A stretch of 64,000 bases of DNA, from assembly GCA_016213825.1 (NCBI GenBank), contig JACQZP010000021.1:1-64000 (forward strand), read 5' to 3'. The notes below the pieces were generated by a model. That model was given only the letters and a program-made list of their open reading frames with translations. It made no database searches and had not been told where the DNA came from. How positions within the stretch are numbered: position 1 is the stretch's first letter; each line of letters begins with the position of its first letter. The DNA is from Acetobacterium woodii (GTDB lineage: Bacteria > Bacillota > Clostridia > Eubacteriales > Eubacteriaceae). The position numbers and the translations under genes are program-made. This document shows, one piece after another, positions 43,680-51,781 of the stretch.

Positions 43680-44408
43680 TTACTTCACCGTTTCGATCCA
43701 GTCTTCTTGTAAAGATCCCATTAGGCAACGGTCAAAAAGTGGGGCGCCAATTTTTGACATGATTCGGGCATTTTTTAAATTTTCGCCATCGGCCTTATTA
43801 ATAAAAAGGATCCGCTGGGTATCGCCCGCCAATTTAGCGTCTAATTTGTTTTTGATAAAATCTTTGAAGGCCTGAAATAAAACGTCTTCATCAAAAATTG
43901 CTTGAGTGTCACCATATAATTCAGAACGATGAAAGGTTTGATCATCTATTTTTTTATACAGTACCTCGGCACCGATTACGTGAATAAGCTTGGTTGTGAT
44001 CTGCGGGATCATGGGTTCATAGTCACCATAAAACTTATAGGGTTTTCGTTTTGATCCATCCCCTTCATTAATAATAACTAAAGGCTTGATCGCATTTTTC
44101 AAAATGATTAATTCTTCCTCTGCGAAGCCCGAGATTTTCTGGTCAGTTACTTTTTCCTTACCGATGAGCCATTCCTGTTGGGCGTCTTTTTTTAACACAT
44201 CAATGATGTCATTGATATTCTCACAAATAATACTCTGTGCACCCCGCAGATCCGAGATGCAGATTTTTGCAGTAGTAGTCAGCACATGGTTCATTCTTTT
44301 TTGTGATAGTTCTTTTCCCAAACGCATCATCAAAGAAGTCTTCCCGCCGCCACCGGTGATTGTGATTACATCATTTTCATTTATCTTCAGATTTTCAATG
44401 AGGTTCAT
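43680..44408 (-). CDS. yqeC: Selenium-cofactor accessory protein YqeC
   Basis: P-loop protein of 242 residues linked by genomics to selenium-dependent molybdenum hydroxylases. Features: a glycine-rich P-loop ITGGGGKTSLMMRLG (19-33), VLTTTAKIC, INEGDGSKRKPYK and FINKADG. Its usual partners (yqeB, the EF2563-type gene, or the hydroxylase) are not in the window. GGAG precedes the ATG, with a TTGCAT-17-TAAAAT promoter upstream. Confidence 0.85.
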   Translation of the reverse strand: MNLIENLKINENDVITITGGGGKTSLMMRLGKELSQKRMNHVLTTTAKICISDLRGAQSIICENINDIIDVLKKDAQQEWLIGKEKVTDQKISGFAEEELIILKNAIKPLVIINEGDGSKRKPYKFYGDYEPMIPQITTKLIHVIGAEVLYKKIDDQTFHRSELYGDTQAIFDEDVLFQAFKDFIKNKLDAKLAGDTQRILFINKADGENLKNARIMSKIGAPLFDRCLMGSLQEDWIETVK

Positions 44409-44455
44409 TTCGATTCTCCATCTTTAATGGTATTTAATTATTTCTCTCAAATCAG

Positions 44456-44484
44456 ATTTTACACCGCAATCGCACCTGATGCAA
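44456..44484 (-). promoter_or_regulatory. yqeC promoter
   Basis: Minus strand TTGCAT (44484-44479), 17-bp spacer, TAAAAT (44461-44456). Confidence 0.6.
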
Positions 44485-44504
44485 TAAAAAATAATAATCA
44501 TCAT

Positions 44505-44535
44505 AAAAAAAACCATAACATCAACTCAATTATGG
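44505..44535 (-). terminator. Terminator after the diguanylate cyclase gene
   Basis: CCATAA / TTATGG stem followed on the minus strand by eight T residues. Confidence 0.7.
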
Positions 44536-44572
44536 CGACGTATGGATTTTTGGATTATATTTTTTTGTTTGA

Positions 44573-46198
44573 TCATTCTAGAAATTCAACCCGATTGCGA
44601 CCATTTTCCTTGGCTTGGTAAAGCGCGGCATCTGCCCGGGAAACAATGCTTTCAGGCGTTAAATCATCCCGGTAAGCTGAAACACCTAAGCTGATTGTCA
44701 CCTGACCGGCCGTGGTAAATCGATAGGTCTCCACCACATCGCGTAACTTTTCTGCCACATGCAAGCCATCACTTAAGTTTGTTTCAGGCAGGATGATCAG
44801 AAATTCTTCGCCGCCCCAGCGGCCGACAATATCATCGGATCGAACGTTTTCGGTGAGAGCCGCTACCAGTTCAATCAGAACCCGATCCCCGACCTGGTGA
44901 CCATAGGTATCATTGACTAATTTGAAATGATCAATGTCCAGAATGATAATCGAAAAAGGGATGGCCTCAGTTTTTGCGCGTTCAAATTGCTGTTCCAGGG
45001 TTTCGTCCAACTTTAAGCGATTATAGCTTTGAGTCAATTTATCGGTTATGGAAAGTCTTAGGATTTCTTCTTCCATAATTTTCCGTTCAGAAATATCCCG
45101 GGTTACCCCTAACATTCCAATAAATCGTCCATCTTCGCTATAGATACCAGAAACCGTTGCCTCGGTCCAAACGGTACTACCATCCTTACAGGGTTGTTCC
45201 AACTCGCCGCGGAATACCTGAAATGGTTGATTGTTCTGGACTGAGTGGATGGCCCGTTCCAAGCCTTGTTGAAGATGAATTAATGAACCGGGACACAACA
45301 CTTCTTCTTGTGATTGGGCCAACACTTCTTCCACAGAAAACCCCCGTAGCTTTTTAACGGATGGGCTGATATAGGAAAACTTACCGTCTAGATTCATGGT
45401 CCAGATCACATCGGCGGCATTATCGGCCAACAGACGATGCAGTTCCTCACTTTTTTGAAGTTTTTTCTCGATCTCTTTCAACTCGGTTATATCCCGGATC
45501 ACACTTAAGATATGCGGAACTTCTTTCATAAAAATGAGTCGTGACGAGATCAGCCCGGTCAGAATTTCGCCGCTTCGACCGAGAAATGAGATTTCAGCAT
45601 TTTCAATATAGCCATCTTTCTTCAATTTTTCCAGCAGCATTTTTCTTTCTTCGATATTTAAATACAAATCAATGATCGTGACAGGATTTTGGTTTAATTC
45701 TGCTACAGAAAATTTTGTTGTCTCAATAAACGCCTGGTTGTAAGCAACCAGTGACCCATCTTCAAAATTGGTGATGATGGTCGCATCAGGAATGGTATTA
45801 AAGACCATTTCAAAATGTTCCTGGGCTTCCTTGATTTCTTGAATCGAAACCGCCAACTGCTTTGTCATACTGTTAAAGGAATCTGAAAAATCCCCAAGAA
45901 AATGAACACTCTGGGAAAAATCGCCAGCGGCAATCGCTTTCGTTTTCCAGGTTAGATTTCTAAGGGATGATTGTAACGCTTTAAGGGAACCTAGGACATA
46001 ACCCTTGCCTTCAATCGAGTAGGAAAGATTACCCTTACCGAGTTCTAAAGCAGCTTCCCGCACGGATTTTATGGTTTTATCCAAACATAAAAAGTCTTCA
46101 TCATCGATCATATCAGTGGGAATATCCGGTTTTATTCTGACATCATTTAATAGGGCTTTGAGATAATCTAATAGGGATCTGGCGTCTTTACTGATCAT
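44573..46198 (-). CDS. PAS-GGDEF diguanylate cyclase
   Basis: Makes the second messenger c-di-GMP, 541 residues. No membrane segment. A helical HAMP-like N-terminal region (about 30-125) is followed by two PAS domains (about 125-240 and 250-375; FEMVFNTIPDATIITN and HRLLADNAADVIWTMN) and a GGDEF domain (about 380-541). The active site reads GGEEF (GRWGGEEFLIILPE), a functional variant. The inhibitory RxxD site is present five residues upstream (RSDD). It starts 8 bp after the V4R gene, so the two form an operon in which V4R and PAS domains probably supply the input. Confidence 0.92.
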   Translation of the reverse strand: MISKDARSLLDYLKALLNDVRIKPDIPTDMIDDEDFLCLDKTIKSVREAALELGKGNLSYSIEGKGYVLGSLKALQSSLRNLTWKTKAIAAGDFSQSVHFLGDFSDSFNSMTKQLAVSIQEIKEAQEHFEMVFNTIPDATIITNFEDGSLVAYNQAFIETTKFSVAELNQNPVTIIDLYLNIEERKMLLEKLKKDGYIENAEISFLGRSGEILTGLISSRLIFMKEVPHILSVIRDITELKEIEKKLQKSEELHRLLADNAADVIWTMNLDGKFSYISPSVKKLRGFSVEEVLAQSQEEVLCPGSLIHLQQGLERAIHSVQNNQPFQVFRGELEQPCKDGSTVWTEATVSGIYSEDGRFIGMLGVTRDISERKIMEEEILRLSITDKLTQSYNRLKLDETLEQQFERAKTEAIPFSIIILDIDHFKLVNDTYGHQVGDRVLIELVAALTENVRSDDIVGRWGGEEFLIILPETNLSDGLHVAEKLRDVVETYRFTTAGQVTISLGVSAYRDDLTPESIVSRADAALYQAKENGRNRVEFLE

Positions 46199-46206
46199 TT
46201 TTTATT

Positions 46207-46731
46207 TTAGTTCCCTTCGTTAGTCGCTTTTGCACTGAAACGACAGGTTCGATCCCCGGTACACCAGCAGTCTGTTTCTTTGACAACAAATGGTATACCT
46301 GAGAAGCCCTCCAATAGTGCCGCAATAAAACCTTCATCATAGGTGCAAATCTCATATCCTGTTTCGGGCAGACCAGAACAGTCAAGATCTTCAGCGACAG
46401 TTAGTGTGAGCTCACCTTTTTCCATGTCTGCTTCTTCAACTCTAAATATACCCATACCCAGTTCTTTTAATACCGTTTGGAGCTGATTGATAAAATTATT
46501 AAAATCGTCTGTTTTATCGATCATATTCTGATAGAATTCCTGGCCAGCCAATTTTCCCGCTTGATAGAATATTTCATTTGTTTTTTCCCAGCCGACATGT
46601 TGCTCGATGATATCTTTGAATGTAAATTGCATTAAACGATACACCTCAATCCGAGTTGCATTACCCAGATACGGACGTCCTTCGGCAATATCTCCCAGTA
46701 AATCCCAGGAAAATGCATATTTTCTTTCCAT
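46207..46731 (-). CDS. V4R (4-vinyl reductase) domain sensor protein
   Basis: A 174-residue V4R domain protein. The C-terminal block with DLDCSGLPETGYEICTYDEG and ETDCWCTGDRTCRFSA is the V4R signature with its cysteines, thought to bind a metal or small hydrocarbon-type ligand. No output domain is fused; the output is probably the co-transcribed GGDEF protein. GGGAGG precedes the ATG. A MITE copy lies 39 bp upstream. Confidence 0.87.
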   Translation of the reverse strand: MERKYAFSWDLLGDIAEGRPYLGNATRIEVYRLMQFTFKDIIEQHVGWEKTNEIFYQAGKLAGQEFYQNMIDKTDDFNNFINQLQTVLKELGMGIFRVEEADMEKGELTLTVAEDLDCSGLPETGYEICTYDEGFIAALLEGFSGIPFVVKETDCWCTGDRTCRFSAKATNEGN

Positions 46732-47206
46732 TGTGATATCCTCCCGTTAGTTAAGATGATTTTAGCAAGTGCGAAATAAAAATGAATCAAACAGAAGTTG
46801 CTTTGATGTCGGTTTCCGCAACCATTTTTGTAACGTGTAGGCGAACAGGCGTTAGCCTGTCCGACGTACAGTGTAAAAAATGCTTTGCGCAAACCGGCAG
46901 CGAAGCTCACGGCAGTTTCGTAATTACATCATTTAAGATAATTCCCAATTTACTTGGTTAGTCTGGCTAAACTCATTTTATATTATAATTAATTATTTTA
47001 CCATGGGAACAGGGGGGATTGTCAAGGTTGTTCAGTGGCGTACGCATTTTCTTTGATTATATACGCCAGGCGTATTTTACGTTTATTTGTGGAATTTTGA
47101 TCAGAAACCTGCTATTATGGCACTAATGAGTTGTGTTTTTACGAAATACCCGATATAAATCATGCTGTCCTGATTAATATGAACGAACTGAAAGGAAGGT
47201 GTTCAC
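46732..47206. other. Intergenic region with MITE copy 5 and divergent promoters
   Basis: Holds the MITE (46770-46926) and AT-rich sequence. A minus-strand TTGACA (47025-47020) with TAAAAT (47000-46995) is spaced 19 bp, poor. Nothing else is recognised. Confidence 0.5.
46770..46926 (-). repeat. MITE-like palindromic element, copy 5 (full, inverted)
   Basis: Terminal repeats TGCGAAA (46770) and TTTCGTAATTA (46916-46926); central hairpin ACAGGCGTTAGCCTGT. It lies in the leader of the V4R-GGDEF operon. Confidence 0.85.
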
Positions 47207-48157
47207 ATGTCTGATAAAAAAAATACTCAGCCTGCGGCCCCGTTTAAGTACAAACCCTCTCCCAAAAAAGTACTGGATCAGCTGACTACTTTTGCTGGTC
47301 GTTACAAACCCTTTAATTACAAAGAAGATCTTGTTTTGGAACTGGAATTTACCGATCTTGATTCCCGTTATCAACTCGTTCTGGGTGAAAGCACCTGCAT
47401 TGTTAAAACCACTGATTTTCTCGACTTTACCACGCAAATTAAGATTAACTTCGATATCTTTCAGGAAGTGGCTTTTAAAGGTCTTTGCATTAAAGAAGTT
47501 ATTTTAAAAGAAGATTGTAAAATTAATGGTGCCTTTGATACCATTATGTATTTCGAAGATTATTTTGGTCTTACCAAAAAAGAGATTATCAAAAAAGCCA
47601 CTTTAAATCTAATGATCATCCAATGGATGATGATCTGGATGGTGATGTCCTTTGATGTTTTCTGGGGCAGTGTTGCCGGAATTGTTTATTCATCGCTGAT
47701 GCCGCTTCTAAGCCGGAAGTTTTTACTGACTTTTTATGACCGGTTGAGCATTTTTTTAGTAACCTCGTTGTGCCTGCTGGGCCTGGTAGCCGTGGACGAA
47801 ACGCTGATCGTCTGCTCCTCTTACTTCCTGTTTGGGGCAATGTGGTTGGGTTCCTGCTTAACCAAGGCGCCGTTGACGGTTCATTACAAGCTTGGTAAGT
47901 TTGGTTATCGTGGTTATTATAACCAGATCTTTATTGATTCCAACCGGATTGTGACAGCGATGTGGGGTGTCTATTACCTGATTGTTACCGGAACCACTTA
48001 CCTCCTGGATATCAATGGTTATCGTAGTCTCAGTGGGATTCTTAATTTGCTAATCCCCGTTGTATTAGGACTGGTAACCGTCAAATTTGTCAAAATCTAT
48101 CCTGAAAAAAGAAAAGCCGAACTAATGAAACAGCTGGCCGCACAACCTCAGGAATAA
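47207..48157 (+). CDS. Membrane protein with an N-terminal SCP2-like domain
   Basis: No confident family. It is 316 residues. About 30-130 is soluble and has the look of an SCP2-type lipid-binding fold (DSRYQLVLGESTCIVKTTD, CKINGAFDTIMYFEDYFG). About 140-305 hold five or six hydrophobic helices (MIIQWMMIWMVMSFDVFWG and later). The C-terminus is cytoplasmic-like and basic (YPEKRKAELMK). AAGGAAGGTG precedes the ATG. It could be a lipid-related membrane protein; this is only a suggestion. Confidence 0.55.
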   Translation: MSDKKNTQPAAPFKYKPSPKKVLDQLTTFAGRYKPFNYKEDLVLELEFTDLDSRYQLVLGESTCIVKTTDFLDFTTQIKINFDIFQEVAFKGLCIKEVILKEDCKINGAFDTIMYFEDYFGLTKKEIIKKATLNLMIIQWMMIWMVMSFDVFWGSVAGIVYSSLMPLLSRKFLLTFYDRLSIFLVTSLCLLGLVAVDETLIVCSSYFLFGAMWLGSCLTKAPLTVHYKLGKFGYRGYYNQIFIDSNRIVTAMWGVYYLIVTGTTYLLDINGYRSLSGILNLLIPVVLGLVTVKFVKIYPEKRKAELMKQLAAQPQE

Positions 48158-48187
48158 CTAGTGCCGCTGATCAAATCACCAAAAAAC

Positions 48188-48227
48188 AAAAACGGGATTT
48201 CCTAATCGTAGAGATCCCGTTTTTTTA
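48188..48227 (+). terminator. Terminator after the SCP2-like membrane protein gene
   Basis: AAAAACGGGAT / ATCCCGTTTTT arms followed by T residues. Confidence 0.85.
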
Positions 48228-48316
48228 TTTTGCTGTTTTTCAGAATGTGCCGCAATGACACCATCTGGACTTTATCAAAAAGCTGGTGTAAAATAAGTAA
48301 TACTTTATTTCATCGA

Positions 48317-48475
48317 TAATTGCGAAAGTGCCGTGAGCTTTGCGCCCAGTTTCGCACGAAGCAATTTCTACACTGTACGTCGTACAGGCTAACGCCTGTT
48401 CGCCTACACATTACGAAATTGTTTGTGGAAACTGCACCCAAAGCAACCGTTGTTCGATGTTTTTTAATTTCGCAC
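48317..48475 (+). repeat. MITE-like palindromic element, copy 6 (full)
   Basis: Complete copy with both terminal repeats (TAATTGCGAAA at 48317 and AATTTCGCA at the right end), full arms and the central ACAGGCTAACGCCTGT hairpin. A false upstream start codon for the next gene lies inside it. Confidence 0.88.
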
Positions 48476-48511
48476 ATGCTACTTTATTTCATTTTGAAAG
48501 GGTCTAAATCA

Positions 48512-49186
48512 ATGGACAATACACAACACATTTCGGCGGGTGATTTTTCGGCCTGGCTTAAAGAAGTCCGGGCTTCTCTGATTACTGAAGCTGGTACCGC
48601 GGTCAATTGCGGTAGCTGCAATGCCTGCTGCACCTCATCATATTTTATTCATATCCAACCTCAGGAAACAAAAACCCTTGCCCGGATCAATAAACGACTG
48701 TTATTCCCGGCCCCAGGTCTGCCTAAAGGTAACGTGCTGATGGGTTACGACGAACAGGGACGCTGTCCCATGCTAACAGATGGGCGCTGCTCGATTTATA
48801 AAAATCGGGCCATTACCTGCCGCATTTACGATTGCCGGGTCTTTACCGCCGCCGGAATCGATCCCGGAGATTCTGACAAAACGTTGATTAAAAAACGGAC
48901 GGATTTATGGCAATTCGAGTACCCCACTCCCCAAGACCGGGACGATCATCAGGCGGTTAAAGCGGCAGCAACCTTTATTACCACCCATGCCGATTGTTTT
49001 CCGGATGGTGCGATCCCCCACAACCCCTCGCAATTGGCGATTTTAGCCATCAAAGTCTATAGTGTTTTTAGCAATGACGCCGTCACTTCAGGCAAATGGT
49101 CGAATCAAGAAATCGCTCAGAAAATCATCAAAACCAATGCCGATTTTGAAACCAGTCGGTTAAAATCAAATCATCAACAGGTTTAA
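48512..49186 (+). CDS. YkgJ-family CxxCxxCC metal-cluster protein
   Basis: A 224-residue protein of the YkgJ family (Fe-S or zinc-binding). Cysteine groups are NCGSCNACCTS (CxxCxxCC), GRCPM, GRCSIY and CRIYDCR. The function is unknown. The start is the ATG at 48512 (AAAGGG upstream). The frame can be opened in the MITE at 48320, but those 64 residues are element-derived and should not be counted. It ends 1 bp before the convergent SDF-transporter stop. Confidence 0.8.
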   Translation: MDNTQHISAGDFSAWLKEVRASLITEAGTAVNCGSCNACCTSSYFIHIQPQETKTLARINKRLLFPAPGLPKGNVLMGYDEQGRCPMLTDGRCSIYKNRAITCRIYDCRVFTAAGIDPGDSDKTLIKKRTDLWQFEYPTPQDRDDHQAVKAAATFITTHADCFPDGAIPHNPSQLAILAIKVYSVFSNDAVTSGKWSNQEIAQKIIKTNADFETSRLKSNHQQV

Positions 49187-49187
49187 T

Positions 49188-50798
49188 TTAGATCTTGATG
49201 GCCTGCTTTGCTTCCGTTGCTTTTAGCCGATGTTCGGTATGAAGCATGCCGATATTAGTGGTCATCACATTGCTGGCAGTGGCCGGGTAATCAATAAAGA
49301 TGGCAATGGTGACGGCCAAGGCCAGTCCTTCCAGGGGAATCCCCAGCAGGTTAAAGACGATCGTAAAGAGAAACGCTCCCATCCCCGGCGATGGCGGCAC
49401 GGCCACCGAGAGAATCATACAAAGGATCACCACCGGGATCAAATCCGGTAAGGTAAAGGCAATCCCATAGATATTCCCGACAAATAACGCTGTCAGCAGT
49501 AACATCGGGATGGCATCCTGCTTGTTGAACAACACCCCTACTGGGATGGAAAAGTGCACCACATAATCCCGGATCTTTTGTTTGCCCAAAGCGGTTGCGG
49601 TATGGCTGGCAAAAGCCGCACTGGAGCTGGCGGTCGAGAACGCAATCAGCAGAAAGGGCGCTGCTGTTTTGAGGTACTCAAGTGGGCTGATTTTTTCATA
49701 CACTGCCACACTCAAAAGCATCACTAGATCGATGATCAGAATGGTTACCACCAGCAAGGCCAGCAGATTAAATGCGCCTAACAAGGCAGTGCCTTGACCA
49801 GAGACCATCATATTCAAGATACTGATAAAAACCACCCAAGGCATCAGGGCACAGATGGCATCCAGAATGGTCGAAAAAATCAGGTTGCATTCGGTAACGA
49901 TTTTTGTGATTGAAGGAAATCGCCCTTTTAGGGTCAGCATCACGATCCCGCCAATGATGGCCAGAAACATAATCTGCAGCGTATTACCGTCCAGAAAAGG
50001 TTGGAGGATATTGGTTGGAATGATACCAAACACCATCTCCCCAATTTGATTCCACAGGTCGCCGCTTCCGCCCTGGGTTGCCGAGGTTGTCTGTCCCATC
50101 AGGGAAACCTGTGCCACCCCTAGAGAAATGGCCGATGCCAACAGAATAATGGCCACCGACCAGGTGAGTAACAGCCGAAAGATTCGTTTCATTTGGGACA
50201 GATTATCCATATTGAAAATGCTGCCGATGGCCGAAAAAAACAAGACCGGAATAACAATCGCGTTAAGAAAACCGAAAAAAGTACCACTCAGGGGAGTCAG
50301 AATGGTGGTACCGATCTGCTTGCCCAAGGCTGGTGCAATGGCTTGCAGGGCTAGCCCGGAGATGATTGCCCCCACTAAGGCAATGGCCGTGGTCAGCGCC
50401 GGATTCAGAGGTTTTTGTTTGAGTGTATACGAGACGTTATTGCAGCCCTTTTCGTAGGAATAAGTCACTGCGGACAATCCGATTAAAATGTTTTGACCAA
50501 TCCGATTAAATTCGAATTCTTCATCCTCGGATGTTTCAGCAACAGTCAGTGGGTTTTCCGGGTCGCCCCAATAATTCAGTGCCAGGGTAATGGTTTTAAA
50601 ACGTTTTTGAATGGCTAATTCAAACCTGGCGTTTTCCGGTGCGTTCTTTTCCCAATAGACGATCGCTTCTTCCACAAAAAGCTGGGCTCTGAGGTTGTCT
50701 GTTTTGTCACACTTGTAGTTTTGCAGCAGCTCTTGGACAAATTCATTCGCTTCGTCAAGACTGGCTAAATTCAGGGGCAGTATTTTTTTTGTTTCCAT
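49188..50798 (-). CDS. Dicarboxylate/amino acid:cation symporter with ATPase-like N-terminal domain
   Basis: A fused protein of 536 residues. The N-terminal ~130 residues resemble a small histidine-kinase-type ATPase of the anti-sigma class (FVEEAIVYWEKNAPENARFEL recalls the N-box) but lack clear G-boxes. The rest is an SDF-family (DAACS) transporter with about eight helices, the serine-rich hairpin loop FSTASSSAAFASHTATALG and the second hairpin near AVPPSPGMGAF. The expected RTxxNVxGD motif is altered to DYPATASNVMTT. The substrate is uncertain. GGGAGG precedes the ATG; a MITE copy follows upstream. Confidence 0.82.
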   Translation of the reverse strand: METKKILPLNLASLDEANEFVQELLQNYKCDKTDNLRAQLFVEEAIVYWEKNAPENARFELAIQKRFKTITLALNYWGDPENPLTVAETSEDEEFEFNRIGQNILIGLSAVTYSYEKGCNNVSYTLKQKPLNPALTTAIALVGAIISGLALQAIAPALGKQIGTTILTPLSGTFFGFLNAIVIPVLFFSAIGSIFNMDNLSQMKRIFRLLLTWSVAIILLASAISLGVAQVSLMGQTTSATQGGSGDLWNQIGEMVFGIIPTNILQPFLDGNTLQIMFLAIIGGIVMLTLKGRFPSITKIVTECNLIFSTILDAICALMPWVVFISILNMMVSGQGTALLGAFNLLALLVVTILIIDLVMLLSVAVYEKISPLEYLKTAAPFLLIAFSTASSSAAFASHTATALGKQKIRDYVVHFSIPVGVLFNKQDAIPMLLLTALFVGNIYGIAFTLPDLIPVVILCMILSVAVPPSPGMGAFLFTIVFNLLGIPLEGLALAVTIAIFIDYPATASNVMTTNIGMLHTEHRLKATEAKQAIKI

Positions 50799-51124
50799 GG
50801 TTCCTCCCGATGCTGATTGGATTAGCTAATTACGTAAAAATCGAACAAAGGTTGCTTTGTGTTCAGTTTCCACAAACGATTTTGTAACGTGTAGGCGAAC
50901 AGGCGTTAGCCTGTACGACGTACAGTGGAAAAATTGTTTCGTGTGAAACTGAGCATAAAGCGCACGGCACTTTCGCAATTAACGAATGTTTTATCTTATG
51001 ACGATTCCTCAAGAACCATTTCTTTAGTAAATGGGTTCATTCTTGGACACAAATAACACACGATACTGTCATACCGTGTGCTAATCACTTTGATGGAGCA
51101 ATCTTTAGTATAAGATTACACCTA
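50799..51124. other. Intergenic region with MITE copy 7
   Basis: MITE (50827-50981) and about 140 bp with two small imperfect hairpins (CACACG/CGTGTG near 51058-51084 and CAAGAA/TTCTTG near 51010-51048). Nothing else recognised. Confidence 0.5.
50827..50981 (-). repeat. MITE-like palindromic element, copy 7 (full, inverted)
   Basis: Ends TAATTACG (50827) and TTTCGCAATTA (50971-50981), both arms and the central ACAGGCGTTAGCCTGT hairpin. Lies upstream of the SDF symporter gene. Confidence 0.87.
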
Positions 51125-51559
51125 TTATACCACTTGTCTCATCCTGCCGTCATCATAATTTAACTGCCAACCGACCCCAAATTTATCAATGAGCGCTCCG
51201 TAATATTTACTCCAGAAGGTTTCCTGGAGTTCCATTTCAACAGTACCGCCATCTTTGAGTTTGTAATACATTATTTTAATTTCATCCAGGTCATCGCTGA
51301 TAATGACCAGAGTCATGTTATCGTCTCGGGCTGGGTGTGCTTTGGGGGGAATATTTGAAAGCTTCACCTTGGTTTCTGCCAGCTCCAGCTTGGGTTGAAG
51401 AATCAATTTGCCAGCTTCTTCAGTTTTGATCGCATCCGAATCTGGGGGCATTTCGCCAAACAGTATTATTTCGGGATTGTTTGTTCCAAAAATATCTGCG
51501 TAGAATTCCATAGCTTCTCGACAATTTCCATTAAAACTAATATAAGGTTGTATCTGCAT
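51125..51559 (-). CDS. VOC-superfamily (PhnB-like) protein
   Basis: A 144-residue glyoxalase/bleomycin-type fold protein of the PhnB-like group: ISFNGNCREAMEFYADIFG, IILFGEMPP and MELQETFWSKYYGALIDKFG. Metal ligands are not complete by eye. The biochemical role is unknown. AAAGGAG precedes the ATG. Confidence 0.85.
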   Translation of the reverse strand: MQIQPYISFNGNCREAMEFYADIFGTNNPEIILFGEMPPDSDAIKTEEAGKLILQPKLELAETKVKLSNIPPKAHPARDDNMTLVIISDDLDEIKIMYYKLKDGGTVEMELQETFWSKYYGALIDKFGVGWQLNYDDGRMRQVV

Positions 51560-51781
51560 TTCTACACTCCTTTGCGTTTTTATGCGAACAGGCTACCCAT
51601 AAAGCTTTTGAGTTCGCACGAACATTCTGTTTTAATCAATTTTACAGAACCTGGACACTCTATTTCACTGTTTAACCATTTATTCGTAATTTAAACAGTT
51701 TAGGGTAAAAATTTTCTAATATTCTGTAAAATAAGTAAATTAAGTGCAAATTTGCTATTTTTCACAGCTTAAATAATCAAA

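Noticed and set aside
48320-48511. N-terminal extension of the YkgJ-family gene
   Set aside because: The 64 codons lie in the MITE; the ribosome site and family start are at 48512.
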